Below, in pieces: positions 14,615 through 27,195 of a stretch of DNA of 64,000 nt. The position numbers were made by a program, and so were the translations under genes. The number at the start of each line of letters is the position of its first letter. Position 1 is the first letter of the stretch. The notes beneath the pieces were generated by a model. That model searched no databases. It was given only the letters and a program-made list of their open reading frames with translations, and was not told the DNA's origin. The stretch comes from Vicia villosa. Taxonomy: Eukaryota > Streptophyta > Magnoliopsida > Fabales > Fabaceae. The DNA lies in contig NW_026705579.1 of assembly GCF_029867415.1 (NCBI RefSeq), positions 186,001 to 250,000 on the forward strand, given 5' to 3'.

Positions 14615-16542
14615 TATATATATATATATCGGTAAACAGAATATCCGCATTATTCCTCCAAAATACAAGGTATGAGAAGGTATCCAAAATACATAATATG
14701 AATACATCCAAAGGATCAATTATACATCAAAAAGATCCTATAAGCATCATATACAAAATAAGTGTTCAATCCCCCTAGGTGTTACGTATCACGAGCGGAC
14801 GACACCAAAACGGACGACTACTAAAAGAGCACCTACACTTGCGGATCACCTGCACATTACCCACGAGTAGGTAACATTAAAGCAGAAGGGTGAGAATATA
14901 ATTTATAATGAAAAAGCATGATAAATATAGTAATGCCAACAAGTATCATCAAGAATCATACAACAAGGTAATCCACTAAGTCAACCACAATCAATGTATG
15001 AACAATGCGATAAATGAGTGAGAACATAATGGTAAAGACAAATGATGATGAATGAGACTCGACTATGCATATGCATGTGGTACCAATCCGGAGTAAACTT
15101 CTCTTGTCATTATGACAAATACACCTTGCCGAGCATTATGCTGGAACTTCATTCCACTCAGGAAAGTACACCGTTGTTGAGCAGTAAGCTACGACAAACC
15201 GTCATCGAGCATTTAGCCCCCACTGATGACCTCTTGCCACTCAGGCTAATGTACCGTTACCGAGCATTAAGCTCCCACTGGTAAGCAATGCCACGCAGGC
15301 CACCTGCTAATAGCATTCCGCTATTAACGTAATGAAATGTTATGCTGCACACACAAACGACTCGATTACATATCAACAACAATAATAATATAACTCGGTC
15401 ACATATCTACATCACACCGGTTATATTAATCCACACGGATACATCACCAAAATGGCCACTCAGGTGTTCATAATCACACAACACACATATACCGTCAAAA
15501 CATACTTGATTAGCAAATATCATTTCACAAAATACATTTATGAAAAATCATTCAACCACCAACACACCCCCCTTTATCATAAAGCATACTCAATAAGCTT
15601 CATAACGCTTCAAACGGCGCGTAGAAACGACCTACTATTCAAAAGATACAGCAAAACAAAGTTTAGAAAAACAAAATATTGCACTAGCCGCCTAGCGGTC
15701 CGCTCAGCGAACATTCCAGTGGCAAAATGCAAAAAATGCAAGAAGCTCCGCTTAGCGGGTCGCTTAGCGATTTCTGCAAAATTTCCAGAAATATCTTGCT
15801 TCGCTTAGCGAACCTAGGGCCGCTTAGCGGACCTGCAGTTATGCAGAAAAATCAGTTCTGCAACAAACCTGCTAAACCCAAACGAACCATCTCAAAACCT
15901 CATATAAGCTTCCCTACACCTCCTACACAATCCATACATGCCATATATTCATGCTAACAACCAATGATTCATGGTTTATTCACTAAATGTCAATAACCTA
16001 ATAATTCCTTCATAAGCAAGAAAACATGGAGAAGTGGAAAACAAACATGATCAATGAAGATATCTATCATCATACTACACATACACACCACAAAATCATG
16101 TTCATAACTTCAAAATTCACAAAAGTCTCATTCTACCATTGTTGGCCCAAGCATAGAAAATGAACAAGAACAAGGACAAAACTATAAGGATCATACATTC
16201 AAGATAAATTATTTTCACCCCCTTACTTGGTTAGATTCTTGGTTTGCTAGGTTTTGCTTTGATTTCCACACTTGTCTCTTCTTCTTCTCTTGTTTTTCTC
16301 TTCTTTTTCTCTCTTTTCTTTCCTTTTTCCTATTACTGGTTTTTGTTCTTTTTCTTCTTATCTCTACCTCACTTATATCCCCCCCTACTTTCTATTCACT
16401 CATAAGAATATCTAACTAAAATATCTACTTTACGGTCTAAACTTAATTCCTCCGAAAACCCCAAAACGCAAAATAACACGTCATATATACTTCTACTACC
16501 GAAAACGTAAAAATCACCAATTAAATAATAATATACTATACC

Positions 16543-19500
16543 TGTAATACTGTGGGAGAACTGATTTTAAGAAAATGTCGCGGTAAGCAAGGGTCGCCAC
16601 CGACTTTTATTTTATCCAATTTAATAGAAAGGCTAAAAGAACAGAAAAATACCTTTTAAAAAGATTTTGAGTTTGGGGGGTAGGTTATACAAAGAGAAGG
16701 TTTAAAGCACCCTTTGCATCCTTGGTTATCCATGGGCTCTTAATTGCTTAGCTCGCTTTGTTTGTTTGATTTGTTTGAAAAGATTTCGAATAAGGACTTT
16801 AGCTTGTAAATAAGCGTAGCCTTTTTGAATTTATTTGGAAAGGAGGTGTGAATAGCATTTTGAATTTTGAATTGAATGTGAGCAAGCATTTAAGAACACC
16901 TACCCTAAGATTGTCTTTTTTGTTCTTTAAGTCTTTCGGGCGAAAGGGTATATCCATACCATGAGAGGGCAGGAAGTCTTTCAATTGGATGTTGAAGGGT
17001 CATCGAAGTTATCGTTCGCCACAAGACTTTCCCTTGCCATAAAGAGGGCAGGTAGTCTAAGGGAAGGATATAATAGTCATTTTTCTTTTTAGGCATCATG
17101 CGAGGATACCTTAGCAATGGGGGCAATTCATCATTTATTAAGGCAACATCGAGGGACAAAATTTATGATGAATGAACTGAGGGCAACATTTGCTTTAGGT
17201 ATCCTCGGAATCGAGGGACTTGACTATTTATAGGCAACAAATAATACGTAAGGCAACAAGGCAACAGTAATAAAGGCAACAGTAATAAAGGCAACAAGAG
17301 AGGTTACCCTAAAGGTGTGTGTGTGGACAATCAAGTGATTAATTTAGATATTTTATCTTATAATTAGTTATTCTAATTCAATTCAAGGCTTGCACTCCCT
17401 AAGATTACTAACCACGCAGTTAATAAAATACGGAAATTAAAGGCAGAAATAAAAGTTCCTACGCTATTACAATAAACACCTGTGGGCAGAAAAATAAAGG
17501 CGAAAAATAAAAGGTCCTAATTACTATTACATCAAAATTGAATAGGCAACCTATACACCTTCTAATATTTAAATAACAGAAATTAAATAAATAAATAGAT
17601 AAATGGCGTAATTAAAAAGGAAAATTAAAATGAAGGTAGAAAAATAAAAGTCAAACAAAATAAATAATTAAAGACATGCGACATACACTGGAGTGAGAGA
17701 TGAGAAGAGAAGTTCGCGAATAAGTTTGTTTAGAAAAACAGGATTAAAAAACCTTATGGTTAAAAAACCTAATGGGGAAAAAACCAATGAGCAATACCTA
17801 CCTAAAGGTTTCTAGGGTTCTCTACGGTAGGGTAATTACTAAGCCTAATTGCACTAAACGAGCTAAACTAAATTAAAATTACGAAAAGAGTTAATTGATT
17901 AAACAAAACCCTAATTTCTAAATATTAAAATTAACCTAAATTATCTAAACTAGATTAATTAATCAAATTAGCTAAAATAATTAGTCAAATTTTAAGAAAT
18001 AAAACTAAATTTTTGGTATTTTTGTGATTAAATAATTAATTACTAAGATAATTATCCTAATAAAAAACCCTAATCCTAATTATATTAATTAACGAAAAAC
18101 TAAATTATTGTTTATATTAAAAAAAGTTTTGATTTTGAAAAAGATATGTGATTGGTTTTTAAAGAAAAATAAAAATACAAATAAAAAAGTAAAATAAATA
18201 AATAACCAATTATATAAATAAATAAATAAAAAATTAGAGAAAACCTGGGCGCTGGATCCTATGAGGTTGGCCTTTGAGGTTCCATGATAGTCTGGCAGCT
18301 TCATGGGTGTGGGATTGTGCACTGTTGGTCATCTGATGGTTGGAATGCGAGAGTGTATGGTGGGCACACGCGAATTTGTTGCATGGTATCTGCAAAGCGC
18401 TCCTAACAAAATAAATCATAAAAAACATTGCCTGAAGGCTGGCTCGAACACACGACCTTTCCTCTCCGCTCCTTAGACGCTTCCTTTCACCACTGAAGCA
18501 TTTTCACCACGCTGTCAATACAACCATTGCTAGCTAAACAAAATATATGAAACGCGATCGCCCAAAAATTTTAAACGAAATTCGCGCCCTGCACTGTTCA
18601 CCTTCTCTTTCATTTTGAATACAACCTGCATATTTCAAAGTAACAAAATACGCGATAAAAATTAGTTATGAACCCATGGATTGATAAGCCTTGACCCCCT
18701 GAATGCAACCGTGACCTCAATCTCGTCCAATTTTGGCTAAATCAGAAAAACCTATTTTGAGATTCAAAACCCTAGCCATGGCGAAATCCCATTCCTGCGT
18801 TGAAACTTCAATCAAAGTATTCAGACACCATCGAAACATCAATACAAGTAAGATTATATAATCAAATTTAATTAAGAGTGTATGAACGTATGAAATCAAA
18901 ATTGAAACCGAGGTGTCTAAGTTATGATGTGTTTCACGATTCTGTACGTGTGTGAAAGGCTTGTGAAGGTATTGAATCATAAGAGAAGATCAAGGAACGC
19001 ATTGGAGTGCTTTGTTTGGCCTGGATCCACCAAAAACCTTGTCTGTACCCCTATCTTTTGTTCACGATTTTTCCAAGTTTTAACAGGATTTTTTGTGGCC
19101 AATCCCCCCTGCTTCTGATCAGCTCTTTGTATTTATAAGGACTCCATTAGGGTTCACAAACTTCATCAAATCTCTATATCTTTTGAGATTGAGAATTGAT
19201 TTGGAAAATAAATTGAAACTTTCCATTTTTGTTTTCAATCAAACCAAATCACCTTCCAATCATCATTACACGTTTTTTACCATCCAAGATCAGTTTTATT
19301 TTGGCTTCTAGAAAGAGTTAGAGTATAACTTGTGATTTAATCCATCTATTCCAAATGTTAATAATTTATTTATTATTTAAATGAATAAAAACTCAAATAA
19401 ATATAAACAAATATCATAAAAATAAAATAGTGGATTTAGAGGTTGTGGATGGGCTTAGGAACAAATTTAGATCAAGAGAATTTGGGCCCATTTGGAGAAA

Positions 19501-20312
19501 TAATTGATTTTGACAAATATTTTCTTCATGTTTTTCACCCAAATTTGTCCAACTTTGACAAGACATATTTCCTTCAATTTTTATTGTATGAAGATGTTCT
19601 AGGACTTTTTGGAAATCTCAAGATGTCCTTTATAAGCCACTTTGGAACCCTTTTTCCGTTTGAGGACTTTATCTTGAAGATATGGCTTCTGACAAAAAAC
19701 AGCTTTTTTGCGAGCTTCTCGAAGGACCTCTAATATATTGGCTCATATCTCTTATGCGGAAGCATTTTTTGACCTTGAGCCCAACATCAAAGTTGTAGAG
19801 AATGAAATTTCCTTAATAATAGGCTTTGTTTGGGGAATTTCTGATAAATTATGAAAGAGATATAATCTGTCAAAGTTGGGTTGACTTTCTCCTATAAACC
19901 CTAATTTTAGTAACTTGGACATTTGTGGATTTCTGATCTTTCCTTGATGAATCATGATCAACCCTTGATCAAATGATGAATGTGACTTCAAAATATTGAT
20001 GTTGACCAAAAATCAGGAGTTTTGACTGTAATTTGACCATAGTTGACTTTTAGGTCCAATTGGTCGACGGTTGACTTTCTGAGCAATTGACAGAGCAATC
20101 CTTGGAATTGAAGCCTGAATTTTGTCATGGAGATAGTTTGAAACATCATAATTCATCTGAAATCCATTGGAGATATTTATTGATTCATTTTCTTCAGAGA
20201 AATCAAAACCGTAGTTCAGGAGGTCATTGTTTAGGAGAGTATGTCCTTGAGTCTTGAACTTTGGTATGAGTTTGAAAGGTGAAATGAGATGGGCAAATTT
20301 TGGGGTATGACA
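16543..20312 (-). mobile_element. Solo Ogre-type LTR (3770 bp)
   Basis: Plus-strand ends TGTAATACTG...GGGGTATGACA, flanked by a perfect target duplication ATACC (16538-16542 and 20313-20317). The right Tekay LTR still shows the uninterrupted site 'actataccgaactatt' (48278-48293), so the boundaries are exact. Read on the minus strand the LTR starts TGTCATACCCCAAAATTTGCC, with a TATAAATAC box at 19129-19137. The end region carries the Ogre signature 'gtcgccaccgacttttattt' (16593-16612). No internal region or second LTR remains, so it arose by LTR-LTR recombination (established mechanism, inferred here). Frames inside it (19443-19733 and others) are LTR sequence. Confidence 0.85.
19129..19137 (-). 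promoter_or_regulatory. Candidate TATA box of the solo Ogre LTR
   Basis: Plus strand 'gtatttata' reads TATAAATAC on the minus strand, the coding orientation of this LTR. It lies in the middle of the LTR, as expected for the U3/R border. Assigned from motif only. Confidence 0.5.
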
Positions 20313-20414
20313 ATACCGAACTATTACCGACTGACACGACTAAAAAACGGTAAAATTTAGGAAAATACAGCAAACATCACAATTAATCAGAAAAACCCAT
20401 CTACGGGTGTTACA

Positions 20415-20430
20415 ACCCTCCCCCACTTAA
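20415..20430 (-). other. Polypurine tract of the Tekay element
   Basis: Plus strand 'accctcccccacttaa' reads TTAAGTGGGGGAGGGT on the minus strand, directly upstream of the 3' LTR (TGTAACACCC on that strand). This is the plus-strand priming site for reverse transcription and it fixes the element's orientation. Confidence 0.8.
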
Positions 20431-23400
20431 AAGATTTTCGTCCTCGAAAATAAAAAATTACCTGCTACAAACAACTCAGGGTAGGAGTCTAGCATCTTAT
20501 TCTCCAACTCCCAGGTCAAACTCTCACCCGTCGCACTTGACCACACGACCTTCACCAAGGCGATCTCTTTGCCTCTCAGAGTCTTAGTCTCACGATCCTC
20601 AATACGCACCGGCATCGTCTCAACCGTCAGGTTCTCACGCACTTGCACATCGTCCATCTGAATCACATGGGATAGATCCGCAATGTATCTCCTCAACTGA
20701 GACACATGGAATACATCGTGCAAATTAGCAAGACTTGGCGGTAACGCCACCCGATACGCAACTTTGCCCACTCGCTCTGATATCTGATAAGGACCAATAA
20801 AACGCGGAGTAAGCTTCATCGATTTCAAAGCTCGTCCAACACCCGTCATAGGCGTAACTCTTAAGAATACATGATCACCAGCTTGGAATTCCAAATCTTT
20901 CCTTCGCTTGTCATGATAACTCTTTTGCCTACTCTGTGAACTTCTCATCTTCTCACGAATAAATTTCACCTTCTCCGTAGTCTCCCTTACCATCTCAGGT
21001 CCGAGTACCACACTTTCACCCGAATCAAACCAACATAACGGAGTTCTACACTTACGACCATACAACGCTTCAAAAGGTGCCATTCCGACACTAGAATGAA
21101 AACTGTTGTTGTAAGTGAATTCTATCAACGAAAGATAAGTATCCCACGAACCTCCCTTCTCAAGAGCACACGCCCTCAACAAGTATTCTAATGATTGAAT
21201 AGTCATTTCGGTGTGACCGTCTGTCTGAGGATGATAAGCTAAACTGAACCTCAACTTAGAACCTAGAGCCTCTTGTAAACCTTTCCAAAAATCTGATGTG
21301 AACCTCGGATCTCTATCCGACACAATACTCAACGGTATACCATGTAGTTTCACAATCACCTTGATATAAATCTCAGCTAACTTCGCAACTGGAAAAGTGA
21401 TGTTAATAGGAATAAAGTGAGAAGACTTTGTCAACCTATCAACAATCACCTAAACCGCATCAAAACCTCTCACAATATTCGGTAAACTCGTCACAATGTC
21501 CATAGAAATACTATCCCATTTCCATTCTAGAATATCCAACGGTTGCAACAACCCTGCAGGACGCTGATGTTCCACTTTTGACTTCAGACATACCAAACAC
21601 GAATACACAAACTGAGCCACATCTCTTTTCAAACCAAACCACCAAAAGATCTTCTTCAAATCTTGATACATCTTATTGGATCCCGGATGAATACTCAAAC
21701 TGCTCCTGTGATCTTCCTCTAAAATCATCTTCTTCAGCTCGGAATCATCAGGTACACAAATCCGACCACGAAATCTCAAAACACCCTGACCATCCACTCT
21801 GAAGTCGCCATCATCACTTTGATTTGCCACCTTAAACAAATCAACCAGTTTCACATCCATCTTCTGTCTCTCGTTAACGGTCGACAGAAAATCATTCGTC
21901 ACTTTCAACGAACCCAACTTCACACTACTCGATGTCAATTCACATACCAAACTAAGATCGCGAAACTGCTCCAAAAGTTTCCACTCCTCCGCCATAATCA
22001 CGGACATATGCAAAGATTTCCGACTCAAAGCATCGGCAACCACATTAGCTTTACCAGGATGGTAATTCAAGCTAAAGTCATAGTCCTTCAGGAATTCCAA
22101 CCACCTACGTTGCCTCATGTTCAATTCTTTCTGATCAAATAAGTATTTCAAACTCTTATGATCACTAAAGACCTCGAACCTTGCACCGTAGAGATAATGC
22201 CTCCAAATCTTCAATACAAAAACAACCGCAGCTAACTCCAAATCATGAGTGGGATAATTCTTCTCATGAATCCTTAACTGCCTCAAAGCGTAAGCCACCA
22301 CCTTACCTTCCTGCATCACAATACACCACAAACGGTTTATTAGGATCAGGTAAAATCAAAACTGGAGCTGAAGTCAACCTTCTCTTCAACTCTTCAAAAT
22401 TCCTTTCACAAACTATGTCCCAGATAAACGCCTTACCCTTCCAAGTAAGCTGAGTTAACGGAAGTGCTAACTTCGAAAAGCCTTCTATAAATCTTCGGTA
22501 ATAACCCGCCAAACCTAAGAAGCTTCTGATCTCAGTAACCGATCTCGGAACCTCCTTGTAGCACTGCATCTACCTTAGATGGATCCACTACAATCCCGTT
22601 ACCTGAAATCACATGACCAAGAAAACTCACCTCTGATAACCAGAACTCGCACTTGGATAACTTAGCATACAACCGCCTCTCCTTCAAAAGTTGTAGCACA
22701 ACACGCAAATGCTCCTCATGCTCCTCCAGAGACTTAGAATAAATCAAGATGTCATATATGAAGACCACAACAAACTTATCCAACTGATCATGGAATATGC
22801 GATTCATATACTCCATAAACACACCAGGTGCATTAGAAACCCCGAACGACATCACCAAAAACTCATAATGCCCGTACCGAGTCCTAAGCGCAGTCTTCTG
22901 AATATCCTCCTCCTTCACCCGAATCTGATGGTAACCAGATCTTAAATCAATCTTGCTAAACACACTGGCTCCCACCAACTGATCCATCAAGTCATCAATT
23001 CTAGGAAGCGGATACTTATTCTTAATTGTCACCTTGTTCAACTAGCGATAATAAATGCACAACCTCATGCTTCCATCCTTTTTCTTTACCAATAAAACTG
23101 GAGCTCCCCAGGGTGAAACACTAGGCCTCACAAAATGTTTTGCTAGCAACTCTTCCAATTGTTTCTTCAATTCCACTAACTCTGATGCCGACATTCTATA
23201 TGGTGCCATAGACACACGCCTCGTACCAGGAACTAGATCTATGGAAAACTCCACGTCTCTCTTCGGCGGCACATCAGAAAAGTCTTCAGGAAACACTTCA
23301 GGAAATTCTCGCACTACTGGAAAATCCCCAACTGCAGCTCGACCCTCCATAGTCAACGATGCAAACAAACCAAACAACTGCGCCCCATCTGCTAATAGTC

Positions 23401-24766
23401 GATTCAACTCCTTGGTAGACAAGACACCAAATTCCGCATCCTTCTCAAGAAATGGAAATCTCACCAACTTATGATAACAATCGATGTGGACACGATTATT
23501 CATCAACCAATCCATTCCCAGAACCACGTCTAACTCGTTCATCGGCAAAAAAATCAAATCAATAGTAAAGTCCTTGCTGAAGATGGATACCGGACAATTC
23601 TCACAAACTAAAGAAGTAGTCACCGACCCCATTGCTAGTAAATCGATAACCATCTCACCACCCAAATCAGACAGAACAAGACCTAATCTTTTAACACAAT
23701 CAGCGGCTGTAAAACAATGCAAAGCACCCGTATCAATAATAGCAATTAAAGAAATGCCATTAATAAAACAAGTACCTCTGATCAGTCGATCACCCTTATC
23801 CGTCTGAGTTCCAGCCAACGCAAACACCTTCCCACCGGCTTGAACCTTCTTCTTCAGACATTGACCACTCATGTGTCCCTCTTCACCAGAATTAAAACAC
23901 ACTACTCCCTTAGACGCATAGTCGGATGATATATGTCCTACCCTTCCACACATGTAACATTTCTTCGCGTCACCATTGCAGACATCACTCTTGTGACCCG
24001 GTTTACCACATTTAAAACATACAATCTTACCAGGAGCATCTCCCCCACCAAACCTTGGTCCATAACTCATCTTTTGCTTACCCTTCCCTCCGTCATACAG
24101 CTTCCCACGATTCTGCGGATCCTTGTTCCTCTTTTTATTAATCACCTTATGATGAGCATTGTTATCCTCATCATAAATCCTACAACTTTCCACCAAATCT
24201 GGAAATACCCGAATCTTCTGATAACCTACCGCTTTCTTGATATCAGAACGCAACCCATTCTGAAACTTAATGCACTTAGAAAATTCTGCTCCCTCACCAA
24301 CAAAGTGCGGGTAGAATTTCACAAGTTCATTAAACTTTGTCGCATATTCAGACACAGACATGTTGCCTTGAACCAACGCCAGAAACTCAGTCTCTTTCTT
24401 TCCACGGACATCCTCCGGATAATACTTCCTCAAAAACTCCCTCTTGAACACCGTCCAAGAAATCTCTTCACCTGTTGCTTCTAACCTTGCCAAAGCCTCC
24501 AGCCACCAATCATCAGCTTCCCCAGCTAACTGATGAGTGCCATACCTGACTTTATGCTCTTTCGTGCAATCCATCACACGAAAGATCCTCTCCATCTCTT
24601 TCATCCAAGTCAAGGCTCTCTCGGGGTCATGCGTTCCTTTAAACACAGGAGGATTCTCCCTCTGGAAAGTCGCTAAACTCCGAGACCTTGCATTCTCATC
24701 GATATGCATAGCTTCAGCCATAGCTTGCAATGTAGCAGCAATAGCGGCGTCATTACGTCCAGCCAT
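20427..24766 (-). pseudogene. Tekay-type gag-pol with chromodomain-like C-terminus, disabled
   Basis: One gag-pol reading frame broken into four. From 24766: retrotransposon gag ('LAGEADDWWLEALARL'), three CCHC-type knuckles (about 23860-24021; the first intact, the second ends in Y instead of C, the third has S for the second C), aspartic protease (IDTG, 23726-23737), then reverse transcriptase. A TAG at 23042-23044 interrupts RT just after 'LCIYYR'. The catalytic box reads FIYD instead of FIDD (22751-22762), losing an aspartate. Frameshifts occur near 22550 and 22320. RNase H ('[12 protein letters not shown]'), the zinc-binding integrase part ('CLVCLKSK') and the integrase core ('IVSDRDPRF', 'HPQTDGHTE') follow, with another TAG at 21450-21452. 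The C-terminus 'VVWSSATGESLTWELE' is the chromodomain-like motif of the Tekay/Del clade. The copy cannot encode a working polyprotein. Confidence 0.9.
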
Positions 24767-24865
24767 CTCTAATCTTCACAACAACACCAAGAGAAGTAAG
24801 CCCAAAAAACAACACAAGAAAGGTTAGACCAAACGACACGACACTTGGTCGAACAAGACCGACCC

Positions 24866-24877
24866 GCTCTGATACCA
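24866..24877 (-). other. Primer-binding site (initiator tRNA-Met type) of the Tekay element
   Basis: Reads TGGTATCAGAGC on the minus strand, four bases from the LTR end at 24882. It is the common plant retrotransposon site complementary to the 3' end of initiator tRNA-Met and marks the 5' side of the element. Confidence 0.9.
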
Positions 24878-25062
24878 CTAATGTAACACCCCAATTCTAC
24901 CCAAGCATTTAGGTGCAAATATCAGAGTATAAAAATTAAATTCATATAAACAATTAGGGTATTACACTTAAGGAACCACATCACAAAATAAGACATACTT
25001 GCAAAAGATGCGTAACACAAATAATCAAGAGGAAAGATTCTCATAAACACTTAACAGTATCA

Positions 25063-25063
<1 letters not shown>

Positions 25064-25123
<60 letters not shown>
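25064..25123. repeat. (TA)n microsatellite in Tekay middle LTR
   Basis: About 30 TA units. Equivalent position to the MITE-bearing tract of the left LTR, here without the MITE. Confidence 0.95.
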
Positions 25124-25127
<4 letters not shown>

Positions 25128-25920
25128 AAACAGAATATCCACGGTATTCCTCCAAAATACAACGTATGAGAAGGTATCCAAAATACATAATATGAATACA
25201 TCCAAAGGATCAATTATACATCAAAAAGATCCTATAAGCATCATCTACAAAATAAGTGTTCAATCCCCCCTAGGTGTTACGTATCACGAGCTGACGACAC
25301 CAAAACGGACGACTACTAAAAGAACACCTACACTTGCGGATCACCTGTACATTACCCACGAGTAGGTAACAATAAAGCAGAAGGGTGAGAATATAATTTA
25401 TAATGAAAAAGCATGATAAATATAGTAATGCCAATAAGTATCATCAAGAATCATACAACAAGGTAATCCACTAAGTCAACCACAATCAATGTATGAACAA
25501 TGCGATAAATGAGTGAGAATATAATGGTAAAGACAGATGATGATGAATGAGACTCGACTATGCATATGCATGTGGTACCAATCCGGAGTAAACTCCTCTT
25601 GTCATTATGACAAATACACCTTGTCGAGCATTATGCTGGGACTTCATTCCACTCAGGAAAGTACACCGTTGTCGAGCAGTAAACTACGACAAACCGTCAT
25701 CGAGCATTTAGCCCCCACTGATGACCTCTTTCCACTCAGGCTAATGTACCATTACCGAGCATTAAGCTCCCACTGGTAACCAATGCCACGCAGGCCACCT
25801 GCTAATAGCATTCCGCTATTAACGTAATGAAATGTTATGCTGTGCACACAAACGACTCAATTACATATCAACAACAATAATAATAATATAACTCGGTCAC
25901 ATATCCACATCACACCGGTT

Positions 25921-27180
25921 TGAAGGATAGAAAAACACTTAGAAAGGGGGGGATTGAATAAGTGTGACTTTAAATCTTGGACGATAAAAATAAATTGCAC
26001 AATTATTTTTATCCTGGTTCGCTGTTAACGAAGCTACTCCAGTCCACCCCCGCAGAGATGATTTACCTCAACCTGAGGATTTAATCCACTAATCGCACGG
26101 ATTACAATGGTTCTCCACTTAGTCCACGACTAAGTCTTCCAGAGTATACAGATCACAACTTGATCACTCCAGGAACACTGCTTAGACAACTGCTAAGACT
26201 TTTCTAGAGTCTACTGATCAACACGATCACTCTAGGCTTAGTTCACTCCTAAGACTTCCCTAGAGTATTCTGATCAACCTGATCACTCTAGTTACAAACT
26301 GCTCAGCCAACTGCTAAGACTTCCTAGAGTATACTGATCACACGATCACTCTAGTTCATTACAACTTAATGTAATTCTAAGAGTATTACAAATGCTTCTT
26401 AAAAGCGATAATCACAACTGTGATATTTCTCTTAATCGTTTAAGCTTAATCTCACTAATATATTACAACAGCAATGTAGTGAGCTTTGATGAAGATGAAG
26501 ATTCTGAGTTTAGATTTGAATAGCGTTTCAGCAAGTTAATGTGAGCGTTTTTGGTGTAGAATCGTTAACCTTGCTTCTCATCAGAACTTCATATTTATAG
26601 GCGTTGAGAAGATGACCGTTGAGTGCATTTAATGCTTTGCGTGTTCCGTACAGCATTGCATTTAATGTTATACGCTTTTGTCAACTACCTCGAGCCTTGT
26701 TCACGCTGTGTCTACTGACGTTGCCTTTAGTAGCTTTAACGTTCCTTTTGTCAGTCAGCGTAGTCTGCCACCTGTACTTCCTTCTGATCTGATGTTTGTG
26801 AATACGACGTTTGAATATCATCAGAGTCAAACAGCTTGGTGCATAGCATCTTCTGATCTTCTGATCTTGAAGTGCTTCTGTTGCGTGATACCATCTTCTG
26901 ATCTTCAGTGCTTCTGATCTCATGTTCTTCTGATGCTTCCATAGACCCATGTTCTGATTCTGCTTCGACCATCTTCTGATGTCTTGCCAGACCATGTTCT
27001 GATGTTGCATGCTGAACCATTTGAGACACAACTTCTGAGCGCTGAATTATGCGTACTCTTTATATATTTCCTGAAAGGGAAATTGCATTGGATTAGAGTA
27101 CCATATTATCTTAAGCAAAATTCATATTATTGTTATCATCAAAACTAAGATAATTGATAAGAACAAATCTTGTTCTAACA
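25921..27180 (-). repeat. SIRE-type copia 3' LTR
   Basis: 1260 bp, TG...CA ends. A TATAAATAT box on the minus strand lies at 26591-26599. Positions 26120-26360 hold about four diverged units of 60-65 bp built on 'ctagagtatactgatca' and 'gatcactctag' steps. Differences seen from the other LTR: 'aacgaag' against 'aatgaag' (26028) and 'gttcatt' against 'gttcctt' (26358). Confidence 0.9.
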
Positions 27181-27195
27181 ATCTCCCCCTTTTTG
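27181..27195 (-). other. Polypurine tract of the SIRE-type element
   Basis: Plus 'atctccccctttttg' reads CAAAAAGGGGGAGAT on the minus strand, immediately before the 3' LTR. Further copies of 'aatctccccctga' nearby (27301-27345) resemble duplicated polypurine tracts. Confidence 0.85.

Noticed and set aside
15042..15284. 80-codon frame conserved in three places (also 25537-25779 and 38505-38822)
   Set aside because: Conserved only because it lies in the Tekay LTR; no domain, no consistent start context, and one copy has a different C-terminus at an insertion.
21578..24827. Plus-strand frames opposite the Tekay gag-pol (e.g. 23933-24484, 183 codons)
   Set aside because: Antisense shadows of a codon-biased minus-strand frame, without recognisable domains.
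24866..24877. tRNA-like sequence TGGTATCAGAGC (also near 14061 and 34205)
   Set aside because: These are primer-binding sites complementary to the tRNA 3' end; no cloverleaf or A/B boxes surround them.
26678..27031. Frames repeated at 34977-35330
   Set aside because: They lie in the two LTRs of the SIRE-type element and contain translated 'cttctgat' repeats.
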